Source of the DNA: Phanerochaete sordida
Lineage: Eukaryota > Basidiomycota > Agaricomycetes > Polyporales > Phanerochaetaceae
DNA: 64,000 bases
Direction: 5' to 3'
NCBI GenBank assembly: GCA_019973155.2
Contig: BPQB01000094.1
Coordinates: 1 to 64,000 of the forward strand
Shown in pieces: positions 12,844-25,600 of this stretch (the first letter of the stretch is position 1; each line of letters starts with the position of its first letter). The notes under the pieces are model-generated. The model was not told where the DNA came from and made no database searches. It saw nothing but the letters and a program-made list of their open reading frames with translations. Made by a program: the position numbers and the translations under genes.

Positions 12844-13989
12844 GGCGCACAGTGAGGTATTAGGGATGTTTCGGTTGTCTATACAAGCGCAAGCCAGTGT
12901 CCGGACGGATAGATAGCGGAAGAGGCGGCGTGTCGTTGTGTGTTGAGCGAGCAACGCTCGCGCGGAGCACAACAAATGCTTACTTAAGCGAGTGAGCCCA
13001 AAGCGGAAGGAGGTCGTGAAACCACTCTTGCATCCTCCCTCCCGCATCCTCGGCTCGCTCGCCCACTTTTCGACATTCTGGAGCTTCGCTCGTTGTCTAA
13101 GCTAGCTTGACTAGTCAGTAATCATGCCCGATGAACTGGGACCGCCTACCGAAACCAAAGGGACACGGCATGTCCCAGTTCGCGCCGACGCGTAGCCGAA
13201 TCCCACGCGTCGCGCGGCGTGAGAGATCCTTGCCGCGCGCGGACGGCCATGGCGAGGAGGGCGCGAAGGGCCCTGTGGAGTTTCGGGAGGAGGAGGACGA
13301 AGGACCGGACGCAAGTGCGGACGCATATATACGGCCCAGGGCGCCGCGGGCAACCGTTGAAGGCGTCCGGGGGGAGGAGGGACAGCGGCAGGCCCGCAGC
13401 CGGTCACGTAGAGCGTGCTGCCGGCTGCCTCGATGGAAGCTACGTACGACGTGCCTCGGAAACGATGCTGACACGGGCGACATGCTAGGCGGGCTGGCAT
13501 ACGCCCCGCAACAGATCACCGCGTTGACCTCGGCGGTGCGGTCCTCGTGTCTCATGCGACTCTCGCTGCTTCTGCGCGTACACCGCCTGTTACACCCGCA
13601 CGCGTCAAGCTCTGCGCGTGGGGACGGCGGCGAATGACGTTTCTATTGCGCGGGCACTCCGATGCCTTGACCTGCAGCGCCCGCCCTTGCAGGGGCGCCT
13701 GGGAGGGTACTTCTACGCGCGTTTTTTCTCCCGCTGTAGTGCCGGCGGGTGTGGCGGGTGGCAATGCTCCGCCTGTCTCGCCCGCAGCCATGCCATTTGT
13801 GACTGCGGTGCCCATGGCGGCGGGGGCGCCGCTCGACTTCCCTCCAGCTCGTCTGGCGAGGGTGCTATGTATTACTTCTCGTGTCGGCAGGCTCACGTAT
13901 GTTATGCAATCACGCTCACCTGCCGTTATCAGGTTATACGGCCATCTTTGCGTGCACGGTGATGGCGGACTCGCGCCTCATCGGGTTCG
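12844..13989. other. GC-rich sequence without a recognised gene
   Basis: Very GC-rich, with overlapping open frames on both strands (for example 13111-13555 minus, 13131-13637 plus) that are Arg/Pro/Ala-rich. This is what high GC alone produces. This stretch starts the interval of about 4.6 kb between X copy A and Y copy A. Confidence 0.4.
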
Positions 13990-14890
13990 CGAGGTGTCTT
14001 GACGGCGCGGGCCATAGTGCGACGGCGCGCAGTTGCGTGTCGTGCTGCATGTGCGGCGTCTTTGGCTCTGCGCCGGCCGTATTCGTATCCGCACACCTCG
14101 TGCGAAGGCGTGCAGTCGCGCGTTGCGCTGCACGTGCAGCGTCCGGGCTTCGTGCCGGCTGCCTCGTATTTGCGGTGTCAGGGCTCTGTGCCGGCCGTAT
14201 TCGTATCCGCACACCTCGTGCGAAGACGTGCAGTCGCACGTAGCGCTGCACGTGCAGCGTCCGGGCTTCGTGCCGGCTGCCTCGTATTTGCGGTGTCAGG
14301 GCTCTGTGCCGGCCGTACTCGTATTCCGCACACCGTGTGCGAAGACGTGCAGTCGCACGTAGCGCTGCACGTGCAGCGTCCGGGCTTCGTGCCGGCTGCA
14401 TCGTATTTGCGGCGTCCTGGCTCTGTGCCGGCCGTGATCATATTCGCACATCTCATGCGGGGGCGTGCAGTCGCACGTCGCGCTGCACGCACATAGTCCT
14501 GGCTTCGCGCCTGGCATCCCGTAGTTGCTGTGTCCGGTATTCGTGCCGACCACTTCGCGTTTGCTGCAGCGCGTTGCTGCTGGGCGCACTCGTTCCCATA
14601 CATCTCGCGCGAAACCGTGCTCGAGCGCGGAATGCCTCACACGTGCGGTGTCCTGGCTTCCTGCCGGCCGCTTCGTATTTGCCGCAGTGCATTACTGCTG
14701 GGCGCGCTCATACTCGCACGTCCCGTGTGGAGCGAGCTCGAGTGCCGATTCTGCCGAATATCTCACATGTGCTGTGTTCTGGCTTCCCGCCGGCCGCCTT
14801 GCACTCACTGCAGTGTGCTACTGCTGCCCGTGCTTATATTCGCTACAGCGCTTTGCTGTTGGCGTTTTGGAGCCCAAACGGGCTTGTCAT
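13990..14890. repeat. Tandem array of about 118-bp units
   Basis: A GC-rich unit recurs head to tail. The block CCGGCCGT begins at 14073, 14191, 14309 and 14428, spacings of 118, 118 and 119 bp. More diverged units follow, with the block GTGTCCTGG or its variants at 14530, 14648 and 14774. Landmarks in each good unit are GTGCAGTCGC, GCTGCACGTGCAGCGTCCGG and GTGCCGGCTGC. The central copies are nearly identical, and divergence increases towards the right edge. Because 118 is not a multiple of 3, the frame changes from unit to unit, so the long open frames over the array are not genes. Confidence 0.9.
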
Positions 14891-17440
14891 GAGCGTACTC
14901 ACTGGAGGTCGGGTCCGCATCCCGAAGCGTCTCCGCCTGTGTGGAACACGAGCCTTTGCTCGTTGTGGTTACGGGTGACGGCACGTTCGACATCCACCAT
15001 GTGTGCCCGTTCGGCACCGTGTCGTGCCCGCAGCCCGGGACGGCGCCAGTGCGAGGGCTTACAGCTGCGGACCCGCTGCACGCGCATTCCAGGTTCCCCT
15101 GGCCGATCTGTTGCACCCGGCGCATGCCGGAGCGGCGATGTGCAGTCGCGTGTTACGCTGCACGCGCGATTCTAGTCCTCTCTGACCGCTCAACCGTACC
15201 CAGCGTGTGCCGACGCGGGGGAGTGCCGTCGCGTGCACGGTTTCGAGGCTTATCGGCTGCTTAGCCGTACTCGGCGTGATCCCGTGCGGGGTTGGACGGG
15301 TGACTGCGAGTTCAGGTTCTGCGTTGCATCGGGCGCGGTTGCTCAGAGGGCAGCCATGGATACCGATTTCGACGTCTCCGCGGACATCTTCAGCATTTCG
15401 GCACCACCCAGTGGCATACCCGGGAAGTGGGTCCAGTGCTTCGGCGGCACCTTTATTGTCATGTGCATCCGGCACCCCTGCGGTCTCCGGGCGCGCTGTG
15501 CTTTGCTGCCAGGGGACAGGTGCGGGAAGTTCCTCGCGAGGCTGGTGGCCTTCTCTGCATTGTTCAAGCCGGGGGCGTGTGGTGCACCACGACATGAGCG
15601 CAGCTTGGGGACTCATCTTGGTCGGGATGTCGGTAGGCGGGGGCACTGCTGGGCACTGGCATCGTCGTTAGAGACGAGTTCAATGCGTTGCGCCACTCCA
15701 GTGGGTGGAAGGGCGAACGGCGCCGTATCTGCTGGGCAGAGGTCGTTGCGGTTGGGCAATCCATCCGCCATGTTACAGACATTCACCTGCGCAAGGGCGA
15801 AGTGCTCGCCCGGGGCTGCTACATGAAGATTGTCAGCGCTTCTCGACGCAGTAGTAGCCGTAGTTCTCAGGTCTCGTGCCTTGCCGGTGCGACCCCGGTA
15901 GACTCGACCATCGACTGATCGGCGACGAACGCTGCGACAGTCCCGTTTAGCCACCGCGCCGCACCTCGATTGGCTGCGAATTCTCCGTTGTGCTCGGGCC
16001 CACACTCGGCCTGGCCACTCTCTCTTCTTTTGAGGGAGTCACCCGCAAAAATGAAGGCGCGGCGCTGCTTCCACGCTGCACGAAGTTCTGCGATGATTTC
16101 GCGTTATTGTGAAGGTTTAGATTCCGGCTCGTGACGCTCTCTCGGCGATTTTCGTTGAGCGTCGAGAAGGCTGAGTCGGCCGTTCAATGCGCGGCGCGTG
16201 AGCCTGGGGCCTCTCGTTTGGCACGTAGTCAGCGGCGCGCGATGGTATGGCAACCGCATGCTGCGTACGGTATCATGCTCGGGGCGCTGCTCCCTCTGGC
16301 GCACGCGACAAGTCGGCGAACTGCCGCCCTACCACCCAGGTGGGGCCCGGATCCTCTCGTCACGTCGTCAGGGATATAGGGTCGTGGCGAATGAAGCCGC
16401 GCCGTGGGCTATGGCGCGGCCAATGAGCGCAGTTCGAGGCTGGATGACACAGCGGTTGTTCATGGACTGGTATGCCAGTATCTGAAATGAGTGCGGCTTG
16501 CTTGCGCTCACCGGTCATTGCGACCGATGTGGCGGCGTAACTGCGCTTACTTTGCGCGGCGTGTCCCTCGGATGGCGCAGAAGCCCGACGGCTGGAAGGC
16601 TCAGGCCGCCCTCGAGTATTGGCAAGCTAATGAAGATGTTCTCTTCCCCTTATAATTTAATGCGCTGACTATGGCCTCTGACATGCGAGATCCTCGTGAT
16701 CTCTACTGGATATTTCGCTCTCGTTTTCTGGAGCTCGAACGCAACGCAACTCCCGTGCAGGACTTAGTCCTTCCTTGCATATGTACCTCTACTTGTTTGT
16801 AGCGCTGACCTGGCCTCCGGCTGTGTTCTGCAGCTGCGGGCAGTGTCAGACAGGCGTCGCGCAGGTGTGCGACGCGCTCACGGTTTAGGGTATCCGGGGT
16901 CCCCAGTTTGAAAGGACCGGAGGTAACGCGTAGCCCAGTGGTGGTTTAGTCGCGGGCCTGCGCCGCGGCGTTGGCGTTGGCCTCACGACTGTTGTGGCTC
17001 CGCTTGTGGTGGTGAGTCGTTTCAGCAACGCCCCGCCAGCGTATCACGCTCGAGCGGGATTTCGGCCTCGAAAAGCCGCCCGATTGTCTCGGGATTCGCG
17101 CAGAACTCGCGCGTCCTCCCTGGCCGTCTCGAACGCGTTCTGAAGCCCGCCTGGGCGCGCGTCGGCCTCCCGACAATCGAGGCGCATCATCGCGCTGGCG
17201 GCCCCGCTGCATGCGAGCCGCCCCGGCCGAAATCCGCCTCCGGCAACAATCGTAGAGACACTTAGCACGCCATTGCACAACTGACAATTAGAATAAATAA
17301 TCCGACACGGCGCTCCAAGGCCTCTACAAGGCCTCTACGTTATTTCCTCACTATCCCAGATCAGCGCCGCTTACCCTCTTCCTCCGATAGCTCACTCGAG
17401 CGAGCTTAGGAAGCTGGAGGCAGAGCGTGGAGGAAGCGGG
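14891..17440. other. No gene recognised
   Basis: Fading traces of the 118-bp unit continue (for example GTGCAGTCGCGTGTTACGCT near 15140). Open frames at 15059-15826 overlap on both strands and have no motif. I cannot support a gene. Confidence 0.4.
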
Positions 17441-17445
17441 AGAAA

Positions 17446-18960
17446 GTGCGGGCAAAGGTTGGGTTGGGGTTAAGCTTGATTAGCGCGCACTTTGTGGCGC
17501 GTGAAAATGACGCGCCCCGCGCCGCGCTTTGCTTCTGCCTCAGCTCCTCCCGCACTCTGAGTCTGGCCACAAAGCCTCAGCTGCCCGACGTCTTGGTCAC
17601 CCTCGAAAGTTGGATAATCTCGTTGTAAGCCACCGTCTCCCCCAACGACTCGCTCTTGTCACGCCGCATCATTTCGACCACGTCGCCTTTCGTCGACGGT
17701 CGCTCCACGACGAGCGAGATTGGCGAGAATGCCTGTGCCTGCAGACCGGTTCTTTGCCCTGTCTAAGCCGTCCCACGTCCAGTCTGCTGTACTGCAAGCG
17801 CTGACGGCTGCCGAGTCTTCGCGAAGCCTCCGACGTAAGTACTCCTACACCTGAACTTGGTCCAGGGTTGGATACGGTGTGCTGTCCAGCTCTATCTCTG
17901 ACAACCGTTTATGAAGTGAAGAACTCGCTGAAAAGATTGTACAGCTCAAATACTACTTCAAGGAGCATGAAGAAGCAAGGGTACTGCTGTCCCTCTTCGC
18001 GCTCTCTCGCCTCGCGGCGCAGCTCGAAAAGGTCTCTACGTCGCACTACGCCCGGGCCCTCGCAGTGTACCGAAGGACTGTGCGTAGGCATGATGCGTGC
18101 AAGTTAGAGCGTGTGGAGGTGCTCAAGGAGTCAAGAAGGCGTCGCGCAAAGACCCACAGGACACAAACCGGGAGATAGACAGCTAACAGGACTTCCACTC
18201 CGTCCTCATCGACGATTTAGATTTGAAGGCTAGCAATCGAAATATCTTACGAAATACACATAGAGGTGAGCGTGTGTCTAGCGGAGACTATTGTGCTGAG
18301 ACGTCGGACGCGATAGGGCATACGTTGACCACGCTCGTCGTCGAGCACACGATGGAGCGCAGAAGGCTTGACGCCTATGCTCATTGACCTCCCGCGGCGG
18401 GTCTCTGCTACGAGACAGTGCTCCAGCGTGGTGTCGAAGATAAGCCTCCGCCTTCAAAGGTTTCGTTCCGCCTTCTACAGTCGACAACGCTTGGAAACGA
18501 ACCGCGGCGTGAACGCACCCGTGCAGGAACATCATCCCTGTTAACGTTGCCACCAGTGTCGTCCCGACGCTGCAGGCAAGCGACCGCGGCCAACAACGCT
18601 TGTACATGCCCTTGACGTGAACGCGCCCGAGCAGAAGTGCCTCTCAAATTTGCTATCGAACTCGTTCCAGCTGCAGGTGAGCAACGCGTACGATTGTTAC
18701 TTTGCAAGCGAAGCTGATCCTAGTGCAAGGGCAAAGCGCGGCACAAGGCGATCTGGATGAGGAGGTCGCTCACTACCGCCGCGCGCCGCGCAGTCCCGCC
18801 TCTGACCAGGAGCCGTCTCGCGCGTTCAATCAGGTGAGCATCAGATTTACGGTCTCTGCACGCAGATACTTGCCCGCCTCCATGTACCAAAACATGTCTG
18901 AACAGCTTCGACAGCGCGCACGCAGCCGAGAGGCCCTTGCGCCAAAAGTCTAGCATTGCC
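17446..18960 (+). pseudogene. Decayed gene Y, copy A
   Basis: A plus-strand multi-exon remnant homologous to copy B (31491-33270). Matches, in order, are the promoter-like block at 17476-17517 (31491-31533 in B), a coding-like block RLALVTPHHFDHVAF at 17650-17690 (RLALVASHFDHIAL at 31684-31720), an alpha-helical block with LSRLAAQLEKVSTS at 17995-18045 (ILVAQLAEVATS near 32225-32260), DFHSVLIDD near 18190 (DFYSLFIDK near 32390), and KARHKAIW after an acceptor AG near 18730 (KARYNALW near 32825). Differences between copies include a frame-preserving 3-nt gap, but both copies carry stops between blocks. I do not recognise the family. The segment 17930-18178 is the best preserved, with about 80 open codons. 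Confidence 0.4.
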
Positions 18961-19445
18961 GTCCTACAGCGTAAACTGGCTCGATTTGTGGTTGCATGCG
19001 CCCGCCTATGTTCGTTCACGCTAGTACTTTGCCCGGACATACCGCGAGGGTACGCCCTCGGCCATCTTTCATTGCAATCACTCGCTGCCGGCCTCTGCGG
19101 TGTGGTACATAGCCCTGACGAGGCGAACTCAGAAACAGACATGCCCAGATACAATTTACGAGAATAGTACAACAAGAGTGAGCTATATGAGGCGTGCGTG
19201 TGCGATTGCTAGTACGATTGTGAGAATGCTAGGTAGACTGGTATAATGTGGGACAAGAGGGTATAGCTTGAAGATCGCGGGCGTACAGACATGCTGAAGG
19301 GAATTTCGTAGCGATAGTGGCCGTCAAGGACGAGGACGCGTCCCTGGCTAGAACGCAATGTTAGAACCAACCCACTGTAAGTGTGCAATCGCAAAACTCA
19401 CACTGGTCGAGGGTACATGATGCAGCTTGCTCGACGCCGAGAGCC

Positions 19446-20721
19446 TTAGAACGGAATGGCGGTCTGGCAGTGACAACGGACGTTAGCTACTCGGTACGCA
19501 AGGACAGATCCTGACACGCACCGAACGAATAATGCTCGCGAGCTCAGACCCGACCAAATTGCCAAAGAACTCCAGATCATTCGCCATCATCTTTTCACAT
19601 TGCGAGCACCGGTGATCTGACAGATCCTTCGCCGTCGCGTAGGTGATACGGGCCATCAAGCCCGCCAGAGCTTCCACGCACGGCCGATCCCTGAGTCCCT
19701 TCTCGAGCGTCTTGCAGAGCTTGCTGAACCACTGGGCGACAGAGATCTTTGTCCGACTCCGACCGATGTCTATTTCGTGGCGAGGCGCACCGCCCGAGCA
19801 GTTGTTCCAGATGAACCTCTCGTCCATAAGGGCCGGCAGCCAGACGCGCTTGCCGCCGACGGACACCAGGCGGCGCTCGACCCTCCGAAGAACTCTGGCG
19901 CGGAACCTGCCAGCAGAGCCGTCGGGACCGAAGATGGCGTCTCTAGCAGCGTATGCATCCATCTGGGAGCTAGTGAAGCCGAGCGAGAGGTGACAGACGA
20001 GCTCAATCCCGTAGGGCCAGCTATAGCGTCGAGCGAGCTTGGCACAGTATAGCATGTCTTCTTCGCTGCTGCTGGTGAGGAAGTGCTTGTATGCCGGCTT
20101 CAGGGGGTCGAGTGTCTCCTCAGGAGCGTCGAGGTCGCGGGCGACCTGGATCGCGATGCAGACGATCGTCTTTGAATCAGTGTCCTGCTTGGGAATGGAC
20201 AAGCCGTGTGCTAGACGCAAGAGGACAGACAGCGTGGCGAGGGCGATCGTGGACTTGTAGATATATAGGCCGTCCGAGGAGCATGACGAGGAACCGACGC
20301 ACTTCTCAAGAAGCCCAGGGAGCGCTGTGTCGACCTTTGCTCGATTCGCCCTGTGGCAGCGAGATAGAGAGCCGGGCATGATGATGATGTCGGCGTCGGG
20401 GATCGACGCTGCGTCGAACGAGTTGTTGTATCGGAGAGCGTCTTCGGTGTGGCGGATGGTGACGCCTGGGGGCAGAGGAGGATCCTCGGTCGGAGGAAGC
20501 ACGTCAGAAAGTAGAGGCGAGCCGAGGATGAACAACAGGGCCTGAGGACTAGCAGCGCTCGCTTGGAGAGGAGAAGCGGAGGGTCCAGCCTCGTCGTCGT
20601 TGGATTCCGAGTCGCTGATGATGCACTGCCGGCGCCTTGGACGCAGCTGGTTGGTACCGAGGTCGTTCTTCCGACTCTTGCGCTGGTCAGATCGCTCGGA
20701 CGATGAAGGTGCTCTCGACAT
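19446..20721 (-). CDS. BTB-like domain protein, 405 aa
   Basis: The start is the first ATG in the frame, at 20721 (MSRAPSSSERSDQRKSRKND); further upstream the frame is open only from non-ATG codons. Exon 1 is 20721-19522 and exon 2 is 19463-19446 (TAIPF, stop). The 58-nt intron has a GTGCGT donor, a perfect CTAAC branch site and a GCCAG acceptor; without it the frame would end in a less family-like tail. After a basic Ser-rich N-terminus comes a diverged BTB-like fold (about residues 55-175) and helical repeats (CAKLARRYSWPYGIELVCHL). Near the C-terminus are WFSKLCKTLEKGLRDRPCVE and CSQCEKMMANDLEFF, the W-F...RPC...CxxC ending typical of Agaricomycete BTB proteins. Such proteins are usually assumed to be CUL3 ligase adaptors or dimerising regulators. 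No substrate is indicated. Related in outline to the genes at 47003 and 52875. Confidence 0.75.
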
Positions 20722-21176
20722 CGGGTCAGCTGAGTGGGATATCGCTGGAGGGGGAGGGGGAGATCGCGGCGTATGGAAAAGGTATGGCGCGGCGAGAACG
20801 AACCTGTTCCCAGAGCCAGACCAGCAGGCCTTCCTGGCGAGCTGCCACTTTGGGCGCCTGTCGATCCACCCGCGCACCAGCACCGCGTCCACGCCTGTGA
20901 GCCGACTCTGCGTCCTTTCGTGTGCAGATCACCACTGCCAGTTGTACATCATCATTTTCAGAACCGCCGATGCTCCCAGTCGAACGCGCTGCAGACCGCT
21001 GGGCGGCGGCAGCACGGCCGCCGCGAGCAGAGCCGACGGACAAACATAGCCTAAACAGTCGCAAACATCCTTGTTGATTCTCGTTCAACAAGAAACGCGT
21101 GACGTAGGCTCGCGAGCCAGCCTCTTAAATTTCGGAAGAGGCGGTACCGTCGTTCCTCCATGTGGAGGCTGGTTCG

Positions 21177-21470
21177 TATGGGGGGGCCCCAAAGGGAGTC
21201 CGCTCGGAGTTTGAATCCGTTTGGCTGGGGAAGCGCCCACAGGAAGGCTTTCAGCGGGGCAGTGGGCAGTCGTGGCGAAACTCATGATTACTCTGAAAAT
21301 CACGAATAAATTGGAGGGGACTAGAACGCAGTCATCAACTCGAGCTAGAGCAAAATCTGAACCACTGAGCTGGATGTGAGTAATAGGCAGAGGGATTGGC
21401 CTCGAGAGCTCTCGCGCGTATGCGGTTTCAAACTCCGAGCGGACTCCTGGTGAGGCCCCCCCTCACGTAC
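21177..21470. repeat. Foldback structure (imperfect inverted repeat)
   Basis: Two arms pair across about 210 bp. GAGTCCGCTCGGAGTTTGAA at 21196-21215 is perfectly reverse-complemented at 21427-21446. Pairing extends outward imperfectly through G-runs (21180-21186) and C-runs (21455-21461). An outer pair near 21105-21112 and 21473-21480 shares CGTAGGCT. This could be a MITE-like insertion or the terminal part of the repeat that follows. Confidence 0.6.
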
Positions 21471-21477
21471 TAGCCTA

Positions 21478-22617
21478 CGCGTGACGCACCAATTTGGCCC
21501 CACAAGACATATAAATAACGCCGCCGTGCGAGGACATGGCCTCACATTCACCCCCCGCCTCAAGACAACTCGACGACCTCTGCGCTGGACCGACCCATCA
21601 AGCTCGACGTTGGACATGGTGAGCACGTCGTCGCCTCCGAGTTCACGGACGATGCTGACGACACGCTCCATAGGGAGCACCGGTTGTTTCAGAGTCTCAG
21701 GGCCCGTGCGGACGAGGGACGTCACGGTCGCCGGCAACCCCTGTTTTTCACCGAGGGCGGGGCCGACTCCCCGCTTGTCGGACGCCGCGGAGGCTCGTCG
21801 ACCACGGCGAGTCGCCACCGTGCGGTAACAGGCCAGGGCGTTGGGCGTCGCACGCCCGCGCCTCATGCCTGCACAACAGTGTTCCGGAGCTTGACCGCCC
21901 GATAACAGTTCACTGGATCGGTTCTCGCTGGCAACGGCAGTTCCACCCAACCCACCAGGTGGATCCCGTCGGGAGCAGCGATGTTTTCCGTCACCACCGT
22001 CGTCGGACGCGGCCTGAGGGACATCTAGACCACTCAGACCGGGGGCCGGGGACTCTCCGCAAGGTCGGACGTGCAACGATGGTACGGTGGTCCCGTATCA
22101 TCGGAGGGCGAGGGCGGCGGCCGATTCCGCGCGCCTTCGTGCCTTCTGGCGGTGCGAGCAGCTTCGGCGTCGCACCGGCCAGGTCGCCGACGGCTGGTCG
22201 GAGGCCAGAGCCAGCCGTTTGACGCGCGACATTGCCGGCAAGGAGACACTTGGCACCGTCTCTGCGCCGAGCACAACCCGGGCGGGCGGGTCAATTGGGG
22301 GATGGCTACACGGTCATGAGGGACGGCGTTTACGTCCGTCGTCTTATCAGGGCCTCGCTCCGTGAGCTCCTTGGGCCGGAGCGTGCAACGTCGGGAGGTG
22401 GCCCCTTCCGACGGAATTTTCTATTCTTTTCTTTGCCTTTCTTGTCTGTGTCACTGATGTCCCACAGCAACCGAAAAAGGATTACAAGGTGCGTACCCGA
22501 AGGAAGGGCGGCTCCTCCTTGGGAGCCGTCCTGACGCGGACCTCTACGTGGTCTTCGGGACGAGTAGCTCTCGGGTCGCATGACTCGAGAGTGAAACCAA
22601 CACGCGTCGAATTTTGC
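21478..22617 (+). repeat. Dispersed repeat R, copy 1
   Basis: This region shares ordered blocks with 50333-51067. They are a CGTGACCGC-like start, a TATA-like box (ATAAATA at 21511-21517), a block around GACCACTCAGACCGGG near 22028, and a strongly conserved right end at 22539-22617 (GGACCTCTACGTGGTCTTC, then GACGAGTAGC and GTGAAACCAACAC). Open frames within it differ between the copies. It may be a short mobile element or a duplicated gene with a decayed reading frame. I cannot name it. Confidence 0.5.
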
Positions 22618-25600
22618 TCTTCTTTTTCGTTTTCATTTGCACGTCCATAGTCCATAGCCCGGCACTCTGTATGGGTTCGTCCCGCATATAGATAGAAGAT
22701 GGAATACAATTCTGTGATGCATTGCGGGCTGCTGTAGCGTGTGTACATCGTCCCAGAAGAGACCGCCTCAACCAAGGGCACTTGCAGAAGCTCTGGCAAC
22801 ATTGAACTAGATACCGTGTATCAGCGTCCCGCAGGTGCCGGAAATTATGGCATACACGCACCTGGCAATCCTCCTCTTCATACCCTTGCCCATACCCAGG
22901 ACGTATTCTCCGTCGTCACGCAAGGAGCCCATATCCAAAGCGGCGAGCAGTGATACTGTGTTACGAGAGCTACGCTTCTGCGGTAGTCTCTTGGCACACC
23001 CCGGCAGCAGCGTCGTAGCTGCCAAGCGGCGATGAGCTGCACGAAGCCCTGCTGGCGCAGAGCACGGCCCGGACGAGACCCCCGGGAGCCAGCCGGGGAG
23101 ATGTTGCCGTTCTAGTCATGGGCGAGTCTGAAAGCCGTCCGCGTGCCGTACAGGGAGGCGTGATACGAGCATAGGGATAGCGGCGGGTTGGACGACGTGG
23201 GCAAAGCGCGAGCCTAGCAAAGCGCGCGCCGCTTCTTACTTTGGTAGGGCGCATCATCTCCAGGGCGCCAACATCCCGACGCTTTGCCCCGCGCCGGAAT
23301 TGTCGCCCTTGCCCGACAACCATCTCTCCGCTTCACCTTCTACATCGTCGTCTTGGTTACTCACTATCAGTGATGTGCAGACATCCTCCTCGTGCTGCGG
23401 ATATTGCTCCGATATGAGAGCGCCGCAAGTGTCTTCGCGGTCGATGATCTTGGCCCGCCGTTCGCGCCAAACTTCGTGTGGGAGACGCGAGCCTTTGACA
23501 TCCTGCTCTTCTCTACACTAGTTTCCGGCAACGGTACAATGCTGGGGGCTGGCATATTTCTAGGTATGCATCTTCCGTGTGGTCCATGGCCTTAAATTGA
23601 CAGCCTGCCAGGTTCCCGTGAGCCGTCAATGAAGACGGTATGCAGCGCGGATTACAGCGTTGGAGAATCTGTCGCAGCCACCACCACATCGTTCCCTCTT
23701 TCAGTAACCCATCACTCTCTGGCCCCTGTAAACACAGCCCCACTTCCTCCTTTCCGTCGCTGCAGCGCGGCCGTGTGCTATGCAATGAGCTTGTCTAAGT
23801 GTTACTACACCCGTGTTCCCACAACTCGTCAACACTATTATGCGTTCGTGCTCCTCTCAGACGCACGTATGTCCATACACCTTCGTTCCATAAGGCGTAC
23901 CAACAGCTTCGCAAGATATTATCGCATTCGGCCGCCGACTGGTAGCGCTGTTGCCTACTGGATGATATCATTGGTGCGTGTACGCAGACGTCCGTACGGG
24001 CCACACCCGCTAAATCGTCGCGTGTAGGCACTATGTATATCTGTTGGAGCTTCCGCTAGCAACAGTATCCGAGTGGTACAAGAGGGCGCGAAAGAGGGCA
24101 AATTACACGCGTGGGCAGCGGCGTGGATGGGCTCCACACGGCTGGTACAGAGGGCGTGAGGTGAGGCGTGCCACCTTTTCGAGGGGCTCAGTGCTGGCTG
24201 TCGTGGTGGACACCAGATGTCGAGGTACGCACCCGCTCTCATCAGCTAGGAAAGCTAGGCTGAACGTTACTTCAGGTTTCCAAGCCGAGTTTGGTGCCGA
24301 AGGCCAAAGCAGCCAGCACGACCTGAGCTCCTGCAGATACGACAGGATTCGCCCTCACCGCCGCCGAGAATTGGGAAGACTCGGATGTAGCTGCCCATCC
24401 GCGGCCAGCCACATGATCGTCACTTTGTGCTGAATTACTGAGTCTTCTGCGCGGCAAGTGGAGGCGAACGCTGCACCTGCGCGAAAGCGCTTCGCACAAT
24501 TTCCAGTGCCCTGGGCCTACGAAGACATGGATCTCACCACGAGGTGAGCACGTCGTTCTATGCGCGTGTTTGACCGTGACGACTCACTTTTGCCTGCGTT
24601 AAGTCCTGGAAGACGTCGCACAGCGGCAACATCGCCGACAGAATCAAGTCCAAGATATTTCGTCGCTTCCTCGACGTTCATTGTGCTCTGGCTGCTGCAC
24701 CCTCGCAAAAACAACTGAAACCAGTGGTATGCGTGCTTGTTGCCCTACGCTGCGCATTTGCTGATGTCCCTGCAGCGCCTGCGCCGGCAGCGCGATGTCG
24801 AGCGGACAATCGCGCGAAGCACAATGTCATCGCGCCGCGCGCTCCGATCCCATTCGCGAGGGTTGAGGGTGATGTACCGGCCAACATGCACACACAAAAA
24901 GCTTCATGCTTTGGACTGTGTCGACGAGCTCTGACGCTTGGTTGGTTCGGTTGGCGACGACTCTGTGCAGCCATACAGCAGCTGAACAATCGACGCCGAC
25001 TGGGAGCCGAGCCGATCATTGCGAAGGTCAAGAGCGCTGCGCCAACAACGGCAAGGCTTCAGGAAGAGTAGTGCCGAATGCCGAAGCGACACTGGTCAGC
25101 CCTGTCCTGTGACGGCGACCTGAAGGTGATCTTTGTGCTCGCGTCATCACTCGCGTCTCAAGTAGCTGAGATTCCTTGTTCTAGGTCAACACTCTGACAC
25201 TGCAACAGGAGCCTCTGTGCGACCAGGTATATCCGCGAGTCGAGAGCACACCTGTACGCCACTTGCGCAATGCTAGAGTGGCAGAGAACGTGCCCAAGTC
25301 GGCGCACGTAGGAGGGCACGGAGCAACAGTGATCAACTCATGCGCATGTCGACCAAGCCCGAACGCATCCAATCTTGCGCTTCGCGCTCTGGCTCGCATC
25401 TGGACGCGTGAACAAGGTGCGTGTGCTTGTTCTCGTTCGATGTACATCGGCTGATCTCTTTGCAGCAACCGCGCACAGGGCACAACGTCGTAGCGCGGGA
25501 TGTTCAGACATCGTTCGCGATAGCGAATCATGAAGCAACGGCCGACGTGCGTCCTGAGGACTGCGAAAAGTCCATAATCATATCTTCGCGCCGTCGCCGT

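Noticed and set aside
13934..14978. Long ORFs over the 118-bp array; also the idea of a CRISPR array
   Set aside because: The unit length is not a multiple of 3, so frames rotate, and all six frames stay open only because of GC content. The units are contiguous with no unique spacers, and this is a eukaryotic sequence.
21345..22076. 243-codon minus-strand ORF
   Set aside because: It lies in repeat R, is not conserved in the second copy and has low-complexity Arg/Gly-rich composition.
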